NCBI RefSeq assembly: GCF_009389715.1
Contig: NC_052401.1
Coordinates: forward strand, 1,414,843 to 1,478,842
Source of the DNA: Phoenix dactylifera
Taxonomy: Eukaryota; Streptophyta; Magnoliopsida; Arecales; Arecaceae
DNA: 64,000 nt
Direction: 5' to 3'
The position numbers were made by a program, and so were the translations under genes. The notes beneath the pieces are model-generated. The model did not search any database and was not told the origin of the DNA. It saw only the letters and a list, made by a program, of their open reading frames with translations. This document shows, in pieces, positions 21,540-34,489 of this stretch (its first letter is position 1; the number at the start of each line of letters is the position of its first letter).

Positions 21540-23887
21540 ATATACACGGCCACAAGCATCATTTTATTTATTTATTTATTTATTTTTATGTATTGAAATA
21601 TCGAACTGCATGCAAGAACGAGGTCATAGTTTGCTGTCAGTCGTCAGTTCTCACACATATTAAGCAATTATATTTAGTGATTCACCAAAAAAGAAAAAAA
21701 CTGGAAGGTGAGAAGAAATTCCAGAAATTCAAATGAATTATAAATGGATGCATTTCAAAAATTTGCATGGTCGTCGAAAACATGCAACGTCACCATCATT
21801 TTGAGATCCTGTATGAGATATATGACTGCCATATTGATCCACATACAAAAAAAATTATAATCACCAAAGAAACTGCTAATATCTTCGGTCTCAGAACATG
21901 GTTCCGATGCCCTTGATACTTACGGAGTCAGCTTCAAATCCCAAGTTTCAGAGAAATCTAGGACTGTAGTTGATAAAAGCAGAACACCATTAAACTTTCA
22001 AGCATTTAGAATCTGGTAGTACGGATTAAAAAAAATGATGCATGAAAAGAAGAAGAACAAATGGACTATTGAAAACGAATACTGAACTATCTCCATCAGG
22101 CATCAGGGCTCGAGCATGATGCAGACTAACTTATTTTTCAAAATGGCCTTGAAGTGTCTGGCTTTTCCTACATACTAGACCTCCGAAACTTAAGTTCTCC
22201 ACTTTCATGTATTAGTATTTATCTTTTGTATGGGTTGTTAAACAGATAATTATACCCTCCTGCAATGGTTATCTAAGAGAGAGCATGTTGGTGATCTAAT
22301 TTGGATATGTTGTTCATGCATACAGTGCCAATAAATTCTGCCTTCCATCACTCCCCTCAAGTAAATTCTCAAAGCAGACATGGATATTCTGTCATTTGAC
22401 CAGATAAATCTTAGATATCTAATTAGATATTGTAAACATTCACAACTCCTACATGGAATATATTGAGTTAAAACTATTAAATGGTGCTCCAAATGCTATA
22501 TTATCGACTCCTGTGTTATATGATGGCTACCAAACATGGAAACTATTTTTTAAAAATTATATATAGGCTGCTTGATGGAACTTTACTTACCTACCAATTC
22601 TAATGTATTGAGTCAAAGGTAGGTCCCTCGGTTGATGTATATCTAGAAAAAATTATTTAAGAGCCAATGAATAGAAGTTAAATAGTGACAACAAAACTAA
22701 GTTCTAGAAAGTATTGACTTACTAAGCCAGTAAAGTTAATGTTTCCATGCCAAATAGCTAGCGAAGGGGTGAATAGATTTGACCCTTTGCAACCATCCCG
22801 TAACTAATTAAGCACTTAATGAAGGGAAAAGTAAGAGATAGTGAAAGCTAATGATAAAAATAGCTCCTAGGGGTAAAAACAGAAGGAAAAATAGGGGCTA
22901 GAGGGGTTTCAAGCATCGTTAACTCTATTTTAATCTCCCCCATGAAATAAAGTACCTAAGTTAAGTACCTTTTTCACTCTTTGATTGAATAATTTTATCA
23001 ACCACTTTTTTGTTGATGTTTGGTGGGTTAAATTGATAACTTCCCCTTATGCATCATTTGACTAGTAACCAAATATATTTTTATTGTCAAATTAGAAACC
23101 TAGCTGAAATCCCACCTTTATTAGAGTTTAGAGGATAGAGATAATTAAGGAACCGCTAGCTTGTTACATAATTCACTGTTTAGGAGTCTCTTTTGCTAAA
23201 ATAAATAAATAAATAAAACTAAGAGTGAGTATAGCTTGATGATGATATTGGCAAAACTTTTTTCATAAACGAGATTGCTAATTGGTAAGGCTGGACCTTC
23301 CATATCTTTTGTCTAATCTAAACTGAAGAAAAATATATCTAATTCAATATATTTTGCTCAACTATATTTCATTGTCGTTCTAAGTTGTACTCTATAATGA
23401 ACTTCGCCTCAATAAAAAAGAGTGATGATGTTGAAGGATATTCACTAGAATCCTAAAAGAAAAAAAATCATTGCTTAATAAACAAAAGTGGTCTTTCAAC
23501 AAATTTCATAGGTTGGACAACAGTATCGTTTCATTGTTGTTGTGTTCTCCAATAACGTTCTAGAAAAGCTTCTTTTGTGATACATATGGAGGGCTTGGAT
23601 TCTAATTTAGGGTCCAATTCTAACTCCATCCTCCTAGATCTCAAAAAATTAATTTTTTTTCCTTTTATTTTTGGGTCCAAAGGCACTTTAAGTTATCCCA
23701 ACCGGCTATCCACATAGATTGTCTAGTTTTGCATGCTTTGAAGATAAGCGCATGTATACCAAATTTTAAATGGTTTATCTATGTATAGTCACATACTAAT
23801 TATAGATCAAAATAAATCCTTTATACTATTTAATGGAAATGCAATTTATAAATTTGATTTTTCTATCACAATATCACGCTAATTAAC
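21540..23887. other. Intergenic spacer
   Basis: AT-rich sequence with a TTTA microsatellite at about 21563-21588. No coding region, RNA gene or bounded element could be recognised in these 2.3 kb. Confidence 0.5.
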
Positions 23888-23895
23888 TAAAAGAC

Positions 23896-24226
23896 CCAGT
23901 CCAGTTATCCTGAAGTGTGACTCGACGACGATTATCAGTTGGATCCAAAGGGGTGCTGGCCGCGACCACTATTACTTCGAGATATTTGGACAATGACGAG
24001 GGATGAAGAGGCCTTTTCGGCCAAGCATATATTCCAAGAAGCTAATGGGACTGTGGACTCGGTGGCCGCTTATGCAGCCAGCCATATGTTAGTACCTTGG
24101 GGCTCGGATGAAGAGCTGCCTTGGATATTGCGAGATATTTTGTTTTTTGATTTTATTGGATGCATTCGTACTCGTCAAATATGAATAGCCTGCTCTAGCA
24201 ACAAATAAATAAATAAATAAAATAAA
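23896..24226 (+). mobile_element. 5'-truncated LINE 3' end, frameshifted RNase H
   Basis: The segment starts in the RNase H domain (VILKCDSTTIISWIQRG, matching the EGDSSTVIRWAQQG part of the intact ORF2) and continues, after a shift of frame near 23970, as HIFQEANGTVDSVAAYAAS and LRDILFFDFIGCIRTRQI to a TGA at 24182-24184. An A-rich (AAAT)n tail ends near 24226. An 8-bp duplication TAAAAGAC lies at 23888-23895 and 24227-24234. The copy ends only about 140 bp before the ATG13 TATA box. Confidence 0.85.
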
Positions 24227-24362
24227 TAAAAGACTTAATCAACTGGATTATGTCAACATTAATAAACTCAAAACCCCAAGCGAACACTCAAGTCTGTTCG
24301 CACCCTTTTCTCTGTCTCCCTCCTCCCTCTCCTCCGAATCGCCAGGGCTCATCCGTAATTCG

Positions 24363-24370
24363 TATAAATA
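24363..24370 (+). promoter_or_regulatory. Likely TATA box of ATG13
   Basis: TATAAATA lies in a CG-richer stretch about 170 nt before the first donor site and 670 nt before the coding start. Transcription would begin near 24395. A second, weaker TATA-like site lies near 24466. Confidence 0.5.
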
Positions 24371-24395
24371 GCCCGTGGCATATCCGTCATCGTCG

Positions 24396-25034
24396 GAGCT
24401 CGCCTCCGCCTTTTGCGCCCAAATCCGTCAAGCTAGAGTTTCCCAATTTTGGTAAAAAAGGGAAATATATTTATAAAGCCCTCGATCCCAACGGCTCCGA
24501 GTTTTCAAACACCGAACCGTATAGAGTTTCCTCAAGGTAGGCCTTTTCTCTGGATCTTTTCGCCTTCGAGATAACTGAAGTTTTCTTGAATTGGTTGCTA
24601 ATTAGCTCCTGAATCCGTCTTTTTTTTGGATCCTTTTCGCTGATGTTAGGGTTCTCTAATGCTTTCTCTTTGAATTCTTTCTTGTCGCTTGATCAAATTC
24701 GCGTGCTCTGTTCCTTTTTAATTGGTTGTTCATACTTCAAAGGGTTTGATTTGAGTTGTTTTTTCGGTTTTTTTTTGGGACACTAGCTTCTATTGCAAAA
24801 CCAGCAGCGTGGTTCCTTCTAAAACCCTAGACTTTTAAACTGATAATCATGAAAAATCCATGCCACTACACTTTTCTTTTGATTTCTCGCTGCAGGAACT
24901 CAATAATTAGTTGAAGTATCAACTTTGCATTCTGTTTCAACTCGGGATGATCGAATTCCTGGTCTCCAAAGGGATAAAATTTGAAATTTTTAGAGTTCAC
25001 AGATTCGAAGCTGCTTTTAAATCTCCGGTAAGAT
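24396..25034 (+). other. ATG13 5' leader with one intron and an upstream ORF
   Basis: A leader exon ends at 24536 with a GT donor (AAG/GTAGG). The intron runs to an AG at 24894-24895 and the second leader exon starts at 24896. The first ATG of the spliced leader, at 24947, opens a 70-codon frame that ends at 25159, thus overlapping the ATG13 start at 25035 in another frame. A donor-like GGTAAG also lies at 25027-25032, directly before the main ATG, so alternative splicing is possible. Confidence 0.6.
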
Positions 25035-28000
25035 ATGGCTTCGTCTCCATGCAACTCCTACTCCGAACCTCCGATAATCGAGCAAGTGATCACCGAATTC
25101 TTTGCCAAGAGCCTTCATATCATACTCGAGTCGAGGTCCCCTTACGCCTCCTCTCGTAATCATAGTGTGGACCATTTCATTTCGTCGCCTTCCTCCTCTT
25201 CCTCCTCATCAAGCAGCCGACCAAGGGATAAGTGGTTCAATTTGGCTTTACGGGACTGCCCGGCGGCACTTGAGAATTTTGACCTCTGGCGGAAGAGCAT
25301 TCTTGAGCCATTGGTCATTGATGTGCTCTTGGTCCACCGGTCATCGGCCTCCAATGCGACCCGCCTGTCTCCTGGTGGGTGCCTACTGCGGAATTTCTCA
25401 GGGAAGGATAGGTTTCCAATGAGCCCCAGGATGGAGGAACTCGAAACTAAAAGCGACAAGACCATAGAGAGATGGGTTATACAGTATGAGAGTCGAAAGG
25501 AAAGCTGCTTTGGAAGGGAAGTGTACTCGGGTAGTAGGAAAAGCACCGCTGCGTCTTCTCACTCTTCTGAAATCCCAACTCTGTACAAGAAAACATACAA
25601 GAGAACGATCGTAATGCTCCGGTCCTTGTATGTGTTTGTCAAGTTGTTACCTGCTTATAAAATTTTTCAGGAGCTCAATTCTTCTGGCAGAATCTGCCCG
25701 CTTAGCCTTTCCCACAGGATCACTCCTTTCGTCGAGCCTTTCACTCGGGCAGAGGATGCTGAAATGAACCAATTCAGTTTTGTGCCAATTGACACCCCAT
25801 GTGGCAGGCTGAGTCTGACAGTCTCATACCTCCCAGCATTGGAAGACAAGAGTTCGGAGCCTTCCACACCCTTGTCTACACAGTTTATAATGGATTATGT
25901 TGGTGGTCCAACAACCGATCCTCTTAAGATGTTCCAGTCTGTCCGGTCAGCAGGACCACTGCCTCATTTTGTCTCAATTACTAGGCAACATAGTTGGAGC
26001 AATGACCATGGATTCATGCGTTCAGGATCTCCCTCTCCATCACCAACATACTCTGATTCTCAAGCTATGCATTGTGATCCAAATGTACGTTTTCCTCCTC
26101 ATCACCTGCATGATCAGTCTCCTTCTGCAAGCTCAGTACTGCACAATGCTTCAGTAGCTCATAAGAAAAATACAAGTTGTGAAGATTACTTGTCATCTTC
26201 TCCATTTTCGCCTATGTCTTCCCCTTCTGCACCAACCCCAAATGCTTTCTTACGCTCTGAGAGTGCTCCGGTCAACATTCCTTCACCTAGGCGTGGAAGA
26301 AATAGTGGCTTACTTAACCAGGCCCTGCCTCCATCTTCTCCTAAGCCTCAAAGACCTGGGTGTTCTCCTCGCACTGATACTCTCAGAGCTCAAATTACCA
26401 CTCCCTCTGCATCTCAGACTTGTTCCCCTGAAGGTAAGCTACGAACCAAGAAGGAACCATTAAGGTCGGGGGACTTTGAGACTGTCATATCTCTGGCAAA
26501 GGTAATACCTTATGTTTCACCTTAGCCCGGGAATTCAGTTTTAGGACTATTGAATACATAATTGGAAGCAAAAAATTGCAATCTTAGTATTGGCTCTCAA
26601 ATCAAGTTCTGATGTTTCAGTTACAGGCATTATCTTTTGGGAAAGATGAAGTTGGAAGTTTACCTGGACTAAAGTGCAGTTCGCCGCACATCCCATTTTC
26701 GACAAGTTCTAGTAGGTTGTCTCTCCTGGACGAGTTTGATGATTCAGAATTTGCTTGTCCATTTGCTGATGATGAAGATATAACAGAGTCATGCAACAGG
26801 TACTGTTCCATTGCTGGAATTTTTGTTGCTAATGTGACCTATCATTCGATGTTTTAAATATGTGCAGAAATGTGTTTTATTTTCTGTACATCATTGTAAA
26901 CATTGCATTTATCAAGCTAGACTACATGCTTGTTTTGTTTCTGCTTAGCTATGATTCAATTGATTTTATAGAACATATAATTATTCTTGCTGAGGTGAGA
27001 GGCTGTTTCTTGCTTTGGTTCTTCACTGGATGGATAATACGCTCGTGACATGTGTATGGTTGGCAAACCTGTGTCTTTGCATATCAGTGATCCAATTTCA
27101 GCTTTTCTGGATGTTGCAACATGCTGCTTGGAAATTTGTTGTCAAAAATAATTTATTTCTTCCAATATCATGCGAAACATATGTGCCATGAGGCTTTCTG
27201 TCTGTTATTTTCCCTTCAAAATGTAGTGCAAATATTTTTTTTTTTTTGAATTCGGAAAATATGGAATTAAATCATATTTTGTGCAAATATTCATTGCATC
27301 CATCATGCTGCATTCTGGTGAAGTTCTGATCTCTTTATAAGTGCAAGTGCAGGTTATGTTATATACAAACTATACTTGTTATTATGCACTGTTTGTTCAA
27401 TCTGTGGTCTCTCAGCCAGATTAATCTGCACATGGTTGGCCAGGACCACTTGGTTGGCAGTTACCTTAACCATAGATCTCATGATCATGATTAGTATGTG
27501 ATCATAAGATACCGTCTAATTCCCTCTATTAGCTTAGGACATTCCATTAGCTTGACTTGCATGTGATTCAGACCCCGCAGTATGATCCATCATAGTAGGG
27601 CTACCAATATACTCTTTGAAATCCTAACTGTTTATGTGCATTAATTTGAACTTTACTAGTCAAAAAGCCACAAGCATGTTAATTATGTATTTTGATGACC
27701 AAATTATTCATACTACCGCAATCAGCTTGAAAATTTAGATGCTCGGTGAAAATGAATTATTTGGCAGTAGCCATAAATTAGAAATCATACACCATCAACC
27801 TTGTGAATATGATGTTTATTAACTCTATACAAAAACTTTTAAGCCCACTTAGCTTGGTGTGGGATAGTTAAAGCACAAGTCCAGGTAATTGTCTGGACCT
27901 CAAAGCAAGGGAAAATATTAAATTATATTATTTTAGACCGTGGTCGAATCAGGAGCGGCTATGGGCTTGGTACGGGGAAGCAAATACATCAGAAATGCTT

Positions 28001-31000
28001 TTAGTAAGGAAGCACTTAGGAAGCGGGTCTTGGGGCCGAAATTCCAGGAAGATTCGGCTGCCCTAGGTAGAGGATTCCGGTTACTTGGTTTTCTACCTGA
28101 AACAGAATGGTGGTAAGCCGCGTAGAGTCTGAATTCCATCGAGTTGAAAGAAATTTGCTTGATTAAAACACTGATGTGAAAGCGGACAACCTTGAATCTA
28201 GTTTTACACGTCCTCAATTCTCTTAAGCTTTGGAATGAAAGTTCTGACAGAAGATGCAAAAAGAAAAGAGTATAGGAGAAAACACAATTTGTATAGCATG
28301 AATTCCCTTCAAATATTGGGACACAGACACCATCAGTCCTTTAATGGATCTGTTGCTTGATTGATTCCATTCCTTGGCCAGCCCCACAAAAATGGAATTC
28401 CTCTCTAGATTTCATTTCTTTTTTATTTTCACATATATGAATGATGTCTAGGGACATATTTCACTTTTCTGCAAATTGTTCTCCAGTATATTCTTGCATT
28501 AGATTACCTAATTTGTTGAGGATAAGAATGAGGCAGAGACATTATAGATAATTCTAATACTGATATGCTTCGAAGGTCCACAACACCGTACATCAATTGA
28601 TATTGTATGAACTATGGAATTTCAAATAAGAGACCGCTGTTTATATTTCACTTTGTGGAGTACCAAGACAGGTTTTTCTTTTAATGTAATTAATCATTAT
28701 ACTAAGTGGCTACAATCAAACACCTTATTTCACATTTTGTGGTTCTCTTTCCGTTAGATGACTGGAAGATTAAATATGCTTTCGAGTAAAGCTAATGTTT
28801 ATCTCGGGTGGGTTTGTGTGATGTTTATTTTCGTTCTGAAACCTTATTTTTGATATGATAATGCTGAGACTTACCAAATCAGAACTTGTTAGGACCAAAG
28901 CACTAATAAATTGCTGTTGCTTTTCCTGTTCTCTTTTCTTTGCTGAGTATGTTTCTTCTGATAATGCGCTTGTAATAGTCATAACTATGGAATCCTATAT
29001 TCGACTGTTTGAGCTCCTCCACAACTGATTTATATAAAAACAACAGGGTACTCAAACTGCACCTAGTTACAGCACTTTGGGAAAAATAAACCGAATGGTT
29101 GGAACAATGTTGCATCACTGTTGTGCATTGTTTCATTATGATTTGAGAAGGAACACCTATAACAATATGACATGACAGTGCAAGAAAACATATTCATACT
29201 TAATAATACATATTAATCATTGCTGGCGAGGAACTTTTCTTGTTATTATTATCCATATTACATTAGCAGTATCATGGGTAAATATTTTCTCACAAAAAAG
29301 ACAAGCTTCTTATATTATTTATTTACCTACTACTCAAAAATGATCAATGACCAAAATTACAGCATTAACTCTCTACCTCTAGTTCTGGATCATTGGTTGG
29401 TTTTTAGCTTATACTGATAGGTACTACAGTTAGGTCTGGTGAGGTCTGTCATTCATGTAGGAACTGTAACCAAGACTATGAACAAGATTTTTCTTTTTTT
29501 TCATGATTGGTCGGCTCTCTGAGTTGTTTTTGTCCATTCAAGTCACATGGATTAATCTGCTTGAATAACACCTCCCAGACATCTTTTACAACTTTTTCCA
29601 GGTTATGTCAAACTTTACCCTGGTTGACCCTCCTTTTTCCTTAACTCACCATGTAACTTTGACCTTCCTAGTCTACCATGTATTCATCTGAATATTCTTC
29701 TGTGTGTGAAGTTTATCATGCATATCTGTCTCTTTTCATTATCCAATATTTTCGTGTCTCCACATGGCGGGAATCAGGAATCTTCAGCCTTTTGTTTTTT
29801 GCTGGGGGGTTGGGGGGGCACACTTATCAATACTCTCCCTTATTGATGGGCTCCTTATTTTAAGATCCCTTTTTCAATTTAAGAATTAATTGTTGCATGC
29901 AAAAGCATGGCCCTCTGCAAAATCAGTCTCTGTCCTTTCTTTGTGCATTCCACTAAATTGTCCTTTCTTTGTGCATTCCACTAAATCTGTATGTTCTACT
30001 TGACCATTGTTAAAATTAATAGCTAAAAGAAACAACATTCTGATCTCTTCTTCTTATTTCAAGTATGTTATATGGAAAAAGGAGAGAGATGTGAAGAGTG
30101 AATTGATAGAATCAGATCTCAGTGAATTTGGTGGAGAGATATATGAGCCTGTACAGCATGGATAAATTGAGGGTTTTAGTTGCAGAAATTTAATTTGTAT
30201 GCCAGATTGGCTTGACCTATTTGATATGTTCCAGCTTTTTTTTCCACATTCATCATGCTTCCTGTTATCATTATTCTTATTGGAGAAGCATTGCTTTGGA
30301 ACATTCACTAAATAACTCTTATGGTTTAAAGTTTTCTATAAATCAATGCATTTTTTCTAATCTCGTGATATATTGTCTAAGAAAGAACATAACTTCAACA
30401 GTTGAACCCAAGGTCTACTGTGTCGGAATCGGGGCTCAGACCGGTTGCTCGGCGGCACAAAATGGTACGCCCCTATACCGTTCCGTGCCGTCCTCGTACC
30501 GACACAGTAGAGGAGGCGGAGGAGAGAGCAAATGAGAGAGAGGAAAGGGGGGAGAGAGAGAATGGGGAGAGAGGGAGGGAGAGAGGAGGGTGGCGAAGGC
30601 CGGCGACCTGGGCAGAGGAGGCGGAGGAGGGCTCCATGGCCGGACCCCCATTTTGAATAGAGGTCCAGCTGCGGAGCCTTAGAGAAGCCTCCTCCGCGCG
30701 GCTCGCTGGCCTCTGAGCAGCTTGCTGGCCTTCGCCTCCCTCTCTCTTCCTTCCTCTTCCTCTCCCTCCCTCCTCCACTTGGTGTCTCTTTTCTTCTCTT
30801 TTTTTCTCCCTCCAGCGACGGGTTTCGTTTCCATTGCCGGAATCGTCTCAGTCTGCCGCCGGGACGGCTCGGTACGACCGAAACCGCCTGGTTCGGGACC
30901 GGGACGGTTCCGCCGACCCTGATTGAACCTCCTTATATAAATTTATATATATTTAGAAGATGTAAATATCTACTTGTATAAGTCTTACTCAACCTATCCT

Positions 31001-31890
31001 ATGATAACCATGGGATAACTCATCTGATTATCGTATAAAGCATGAAGAAGGATGTTAAGATTGATATCGCTTTTTGAAGTTTGATGTAGCAATGTTGAAG
31101 AACTATTTTTCACACATATAAGATATTTTTTAACCTCAAATATTATGCATCCAGGATGTTTGTTTCCTCCGTCTCTGACATTGAAACCCAGTGCAAGCGT
31201 ATTTCTTGTATAAGATAGGAAGGGGGGAACAGTATTCTCCAGCCACACCCACCTTTCCCCTCCCCCTGCACATCGTCACCTTATTTGGTGGTATTTTGAT
31301 GGGAACATTCTCCTCGCCAAGTGGTTTTATTAATGAAAATTTGGTGTAAAAACTCCAGATGTTGATGAGACTTAATGCACAAATTGCACATTCAAAGGCA
31401 ACCTATAAATTGCATGCATGAACACTTCTCTATATGCAGTCTGAAACTTTTCAACTTTTCCTCTTCTAGGGTGAAACTTTCTGAAGGCAAAGATCAAATC
31501 AACGAGAATTCGGAATCCAGAGGCCTGGTACCAGTCCAAAGGTCTCCAGATGCTGCCGTAGGTGCGCTTGTGCAAATGCTTAAGACTGCCCCACCTTTGC
31601 GGCAAGATCTTTCCAAGTCGGTCAGGTCTTCCCAAGTCTTCAGAGGGGACTTTTGGAACCCGAGGCTCCAGCATAACGAATGCATGGAAGCTGAGGTGGA
31701 AAGATCTGAAAGCCCTGCTTCAAATTCAGGAATTACAGCTTCAGGGCTATTCAAGCCAAGGACTACAGCAGATGCACTAGAAGAGCTGAGGATTTACAAG
31801 GAGATGAAAGAATGGTTACTTAAAAAAGGTGGATCTAAATCATTGGGTGACAGCCATAAGGACAAACCTGCATGTGGAGGTTCTTCATAA
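25035..31890 (+). CDS. ATG13: Autophagy-related protein 13
   Basis: The product is the regulatory subunit of the ATG1 kinase complex, which starts autophagosome formation at the ER-near assembly site and is kept phosphorylated by TOR under good nutrition. Coding exons are 25035-26501, 26621-26799 and 31470-31890, all GT-AG, joining to about 688 residues. The N-terminal HORMA domain covers about residues 12-250, beginning with IIEQVITEFFAKSLHIILESR and including DKWFNLALRDCPAALENFDLW and a basic helix YKRTIVMLRSLYVFVKLLPAY. A long Ser/Pro-rich disordered middle follows. The end carries the conserved PDAAVGALVQMLKTAPPLRQD motif near 575-600. The start matches the plant family's MASS..IEQVI form. 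Exon 2 has a second in-frame acceptor 6 nt downstream (after TTACAG). The 4.7-kb second intron holds a fold-back repeat. No damage is seen. Confidence 0.95.
29931..29986. repeat. Perfect 28-bp tandem duplication
   Basis: The unit TGTCCTTTCTTTGTGCATTC plus eight more bases occurs twice without a difference, in ATG13 intron 2. It is a recent local duplication. Confidence 0.9.
30413..30917. repeat. Fold-back GGTACGG-type repeat in ATG13 intron 2
   Basis: A GC-rich island of about 500 bp interrupts AT-rich intron. Its left half is purine-rich (GGAGAGAG runs, 30510-30635) and its right half pyrimidine-rich (CTCTCTTCC runs, 30738-30815), so the two can pair into a long imperfect stem. Both ends carry CGG/ACCG/GGTACG words shared with 19865-20010 and 59240-59405. 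Proline- and arginine-rich frames in it reflect composition only. Confidence 0.5.
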
Positions 31891-33769
31891 TACTAACCTA
31901 ACCATCTTGATTCCTTCATGTACATATATACAGTATTTCATTTTACTACGGAAGTAGAATCTTAGTATACAAATTGAGGTACTGGTGCTGTTTCCTGAAA
32001 GTACATATATAACAGAACTGATGTATATTTTTCTTCATACTTCATTAGTTCATGACAGGGTTGCTCATTGCGCTGATTATTTTCTTGTGCTGACAACTGT
32101 AATTCAAAGTCAGTAGCTTGGTTGCACATTTTTATAGCTATGACTTGATACCTTTGATATACTGTTATTTTTAGTTATTTTGAGTTGCTTATCTAATATA
32201 ATGGAGTTATTCATGACATTGTCATTGACATAGCGGTTTGTTGGTTGGGCAGATTTACAAAAAGAAAACTATAGCCGGGATCATCCCATTTATAAATCGA
32301 TTTCTATAACATTAGGAGCACTTGGGCTATTTCTTCTGCAAAGTTCTGGTATACAAGAAATTTCTCATTAAATAAGATTAAGCCGAGAACTTTCAGATTT
32401 GCGAGTTTTATGAGGTACCTTCTATGACATCTAGGATCAAATTCTTAAGAAATATTACTTTTTTTCTCTGAGAAATATGACCAATCACCAAACGAGGACA
32501 TAGCCAAATCCTTTCGAATCTAGTATAAACTAGGCTAAATAGGAGAGCCATGGCTGCTAGATGATTTTATTATTTTTGTTGTTTTACTTTTTGTTTATTT
32601 TGTAGAAAGATGTCCATGGCTAATGGTTTGCACAATGGAGTTGCCCACTGTAACCGGCCCTTGACTTGATCAATCCTGATAAAAGTAGGATTTAAACGGG
32701 TTATTTGTTACAACCAAGAGTGACACCTCCAATATTTGATGTTCGAATGTTTGCAATACAAGGGCCATGCATCTCAATTATTGGAAACTGCAGCATCTTT
32801 AGAGCAGCTGTTTGCACAATAGGCATGCTAGATCTATGAGGCTTGTGAAACACCAAAAACTTAATCCCCTGCATCTGCTAGAGTTCCATGATGCATGCTT
32901 CAATGCCAGTGATAACCATCCTCATTGAAATTTCCAAGCAAGCGTTCCTTCTGAACAAAATCACCATTCATAATTTTTTGCAGGCGGAGGATTGGAAGAG
33001 AAAAGTTAGCACGGAATCCACAAAGTCAGAAGGAAACTGGTTTGGTTAGGAGGCAAAATGGGCACCTCGTGGGTCCGGAGTGGATTCCACAGACCCTTTA
33101 AATGTTGGTGCACATGAAGTTAGAGCCTGTTTGACAGTGACAATTGTATTCCACCTTCGGTCTTCTTGGTGTGTACCTATCTTCCACTGTATATAGTGGC
33201 AAAGCGCTTCATTTTACCAAAAAAAAAAAAAAGAGTAAAATCTCTGTCTCTGTTTCTAGTTTTTCCATACAACAGTATGGCTTTATTTCATCACATCCGG
33301 CTCTATGTTATTTAAGTATAATAGCCACCATATCATCCATTTTGAAGATGAACGGCTCTTCTTTATCTCACAACATATCATGCATCATACTGAATCCATC
33401 CTGTTCATATTTTCAAGATGAAGAATAGACTTTTTATCTCCAAGACGGATGATATGTATGGCTGCTATTCAGGGCTTCATTACTTATATTTTTTTTTGTC
33501 TCTCTTTTGTTTTTCCATTATAAAGAGATCCCAGACTTTGTTCCGGTGTAATTTATAATCTCTAAGATGCGAGTTAAAATAATCTTTCACGCTAGCATAT
33601 ATGAAGATGCAAGCAATTGAATGCATATTATTCTTTCCATGCACTTTTAACAGAAACAAAGCCATTTGGTATTGGGGTAGGGGGGTTCAATCCAAAGGGC
33701 CGAGGCTGATCTGAGAATACAGCATGCAGGCCACCCCTACACCCTGCAAATAAAATCCTCTAATGGTCT
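31891..33769. other. Spacer between ATG13 and the VTL gene
   Basis: The first 200 bp are probably the ATG13 3' UTR. At 33218-33232 a run of A ends a stretch (from about 32990) that may be a retroposed sequence, but no family could be recognised. Nothing else was seen. Confidence 0.4.
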
Positions 33770-34390
33770 TTACAACCTAGTGGACCCAAAAAGCCTGACG
33801 AGTCCATAGGTCGCAGCCATGGCCATCCACCCTCCGACCAACACCCTCACCGCAGACCTCCCCACCGGAGCCCGGCCAAGCGCCGCGCCGACACACCCAA
33901 ACACCACCAACGCCACGCTCGCCGCTGCCGCCACCACCCCCAGCCTCACCTTATGGCTGCTTATAAACCCAGCTGCCAGCAGTGGCACCCCCGCCCCCAC
34001 CGCGAACGCCAGGGACGAGGCTACGGCCGCCTGCACCGGGCTCGGCAGCCCGTCCCCGTCCACCTCTCCTCCACCCTCGATTCTTTGCTCTCTCTTCCGC
34101 TGGGCCACCTCGACGTCCAGCTGAGAACACACCGACACGAATTCCCCGATAGCCATGCTGCATGCCCCGGCCACGAGGCCTGCAAAGCCCGTGAGCACCA
34201 TCGCCTTCAACTCGCCCTTCACGGCCCCGATTCCCATCATCAGCGAGGAAGTGGAGACCAGCCCATCGCTGGCCCCGAGGACGGCAGCTCGTAGCCACTG
34301 TCCCCTCCGTGAGTAGTCAGGCTCCTCACTACCCTTTGGTTCGGGGCTCTCGATGCTGTCGACTGTCACATTGGTGTCGTTGGGGGCCAT
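33770..34390 (-). CDS. Vacuolar iron transporter homolog (VTL type)
   Basis: This intronless gene encodes 206 residues of the VIT/CCC1 family. Its members move iron (and sometimes manganese) into the vacuole or act in iron homeostasis and nodules (nodulin-21 relatives). Five membrane segments can be placed at about 36-56, 62-88, 118-142, 148-171 and 180-200. The signature GASDGLVSTSSLMMGIGAVK is at 39-58 and GEFVSVCSQLDVE at 82-94, both typical. Between helices 2 and 3 lies only a short charged loop (about 91-117), so the long metal-binding domain of true VIT1 is absent, which places this in the shorter VTL class. The GC-rich body and lack of introns are normal for this class. A TATA box lies about 85 nt upstream. 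Confidence 0.95.
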   Translation of the reverse strand: MAPNDTNVTVDSIESPEPKGSEEPDYSRRGQWLRAAVLGASDGLVSTSSLMMGIGAVKGELKAMVLTGFAGLVAGACSMAIGEFVSVCSQLDVEVAQRKREQRIEGGGEVDGDGLPSPVQAAVASSLAFAVGAGVPLLAAGFISSHKVRLGVVAAAASVALVVFGCVGAALGRAPVGRSAVRVLVGGWMAMAATYGLVRLFGSTRL

Positions 34391-34474
34391 GAGGAAAAGA
34401 AGGAAGAAGAATGGAGGTGTAACGAGGGTTGGAGATGGTGAGAGAGTGTGGAAAACACACGCCCTGGATTCATG

Positions 34475-34482
34475 TTATATAA
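34475..34482 (-). promoter_or_regulatory. Likely TATA box of the VTL gene
   Basis: TTATATAA, which reads the same on both strands, lies 85-92 nt upstream of the VTL start codon on its coding strand, leaving room for a leader of about 55 nt. Confidence 0.6.
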
Positions 34483-34489
34483 TGGTAGG

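Noticed and set aside
33144-33428. 94-codon frame with an A-run in it
   Set aside because: The frame runs through a poly-A tract (lysine run) and shows no domain; at most it marks a retroposed 3' end.
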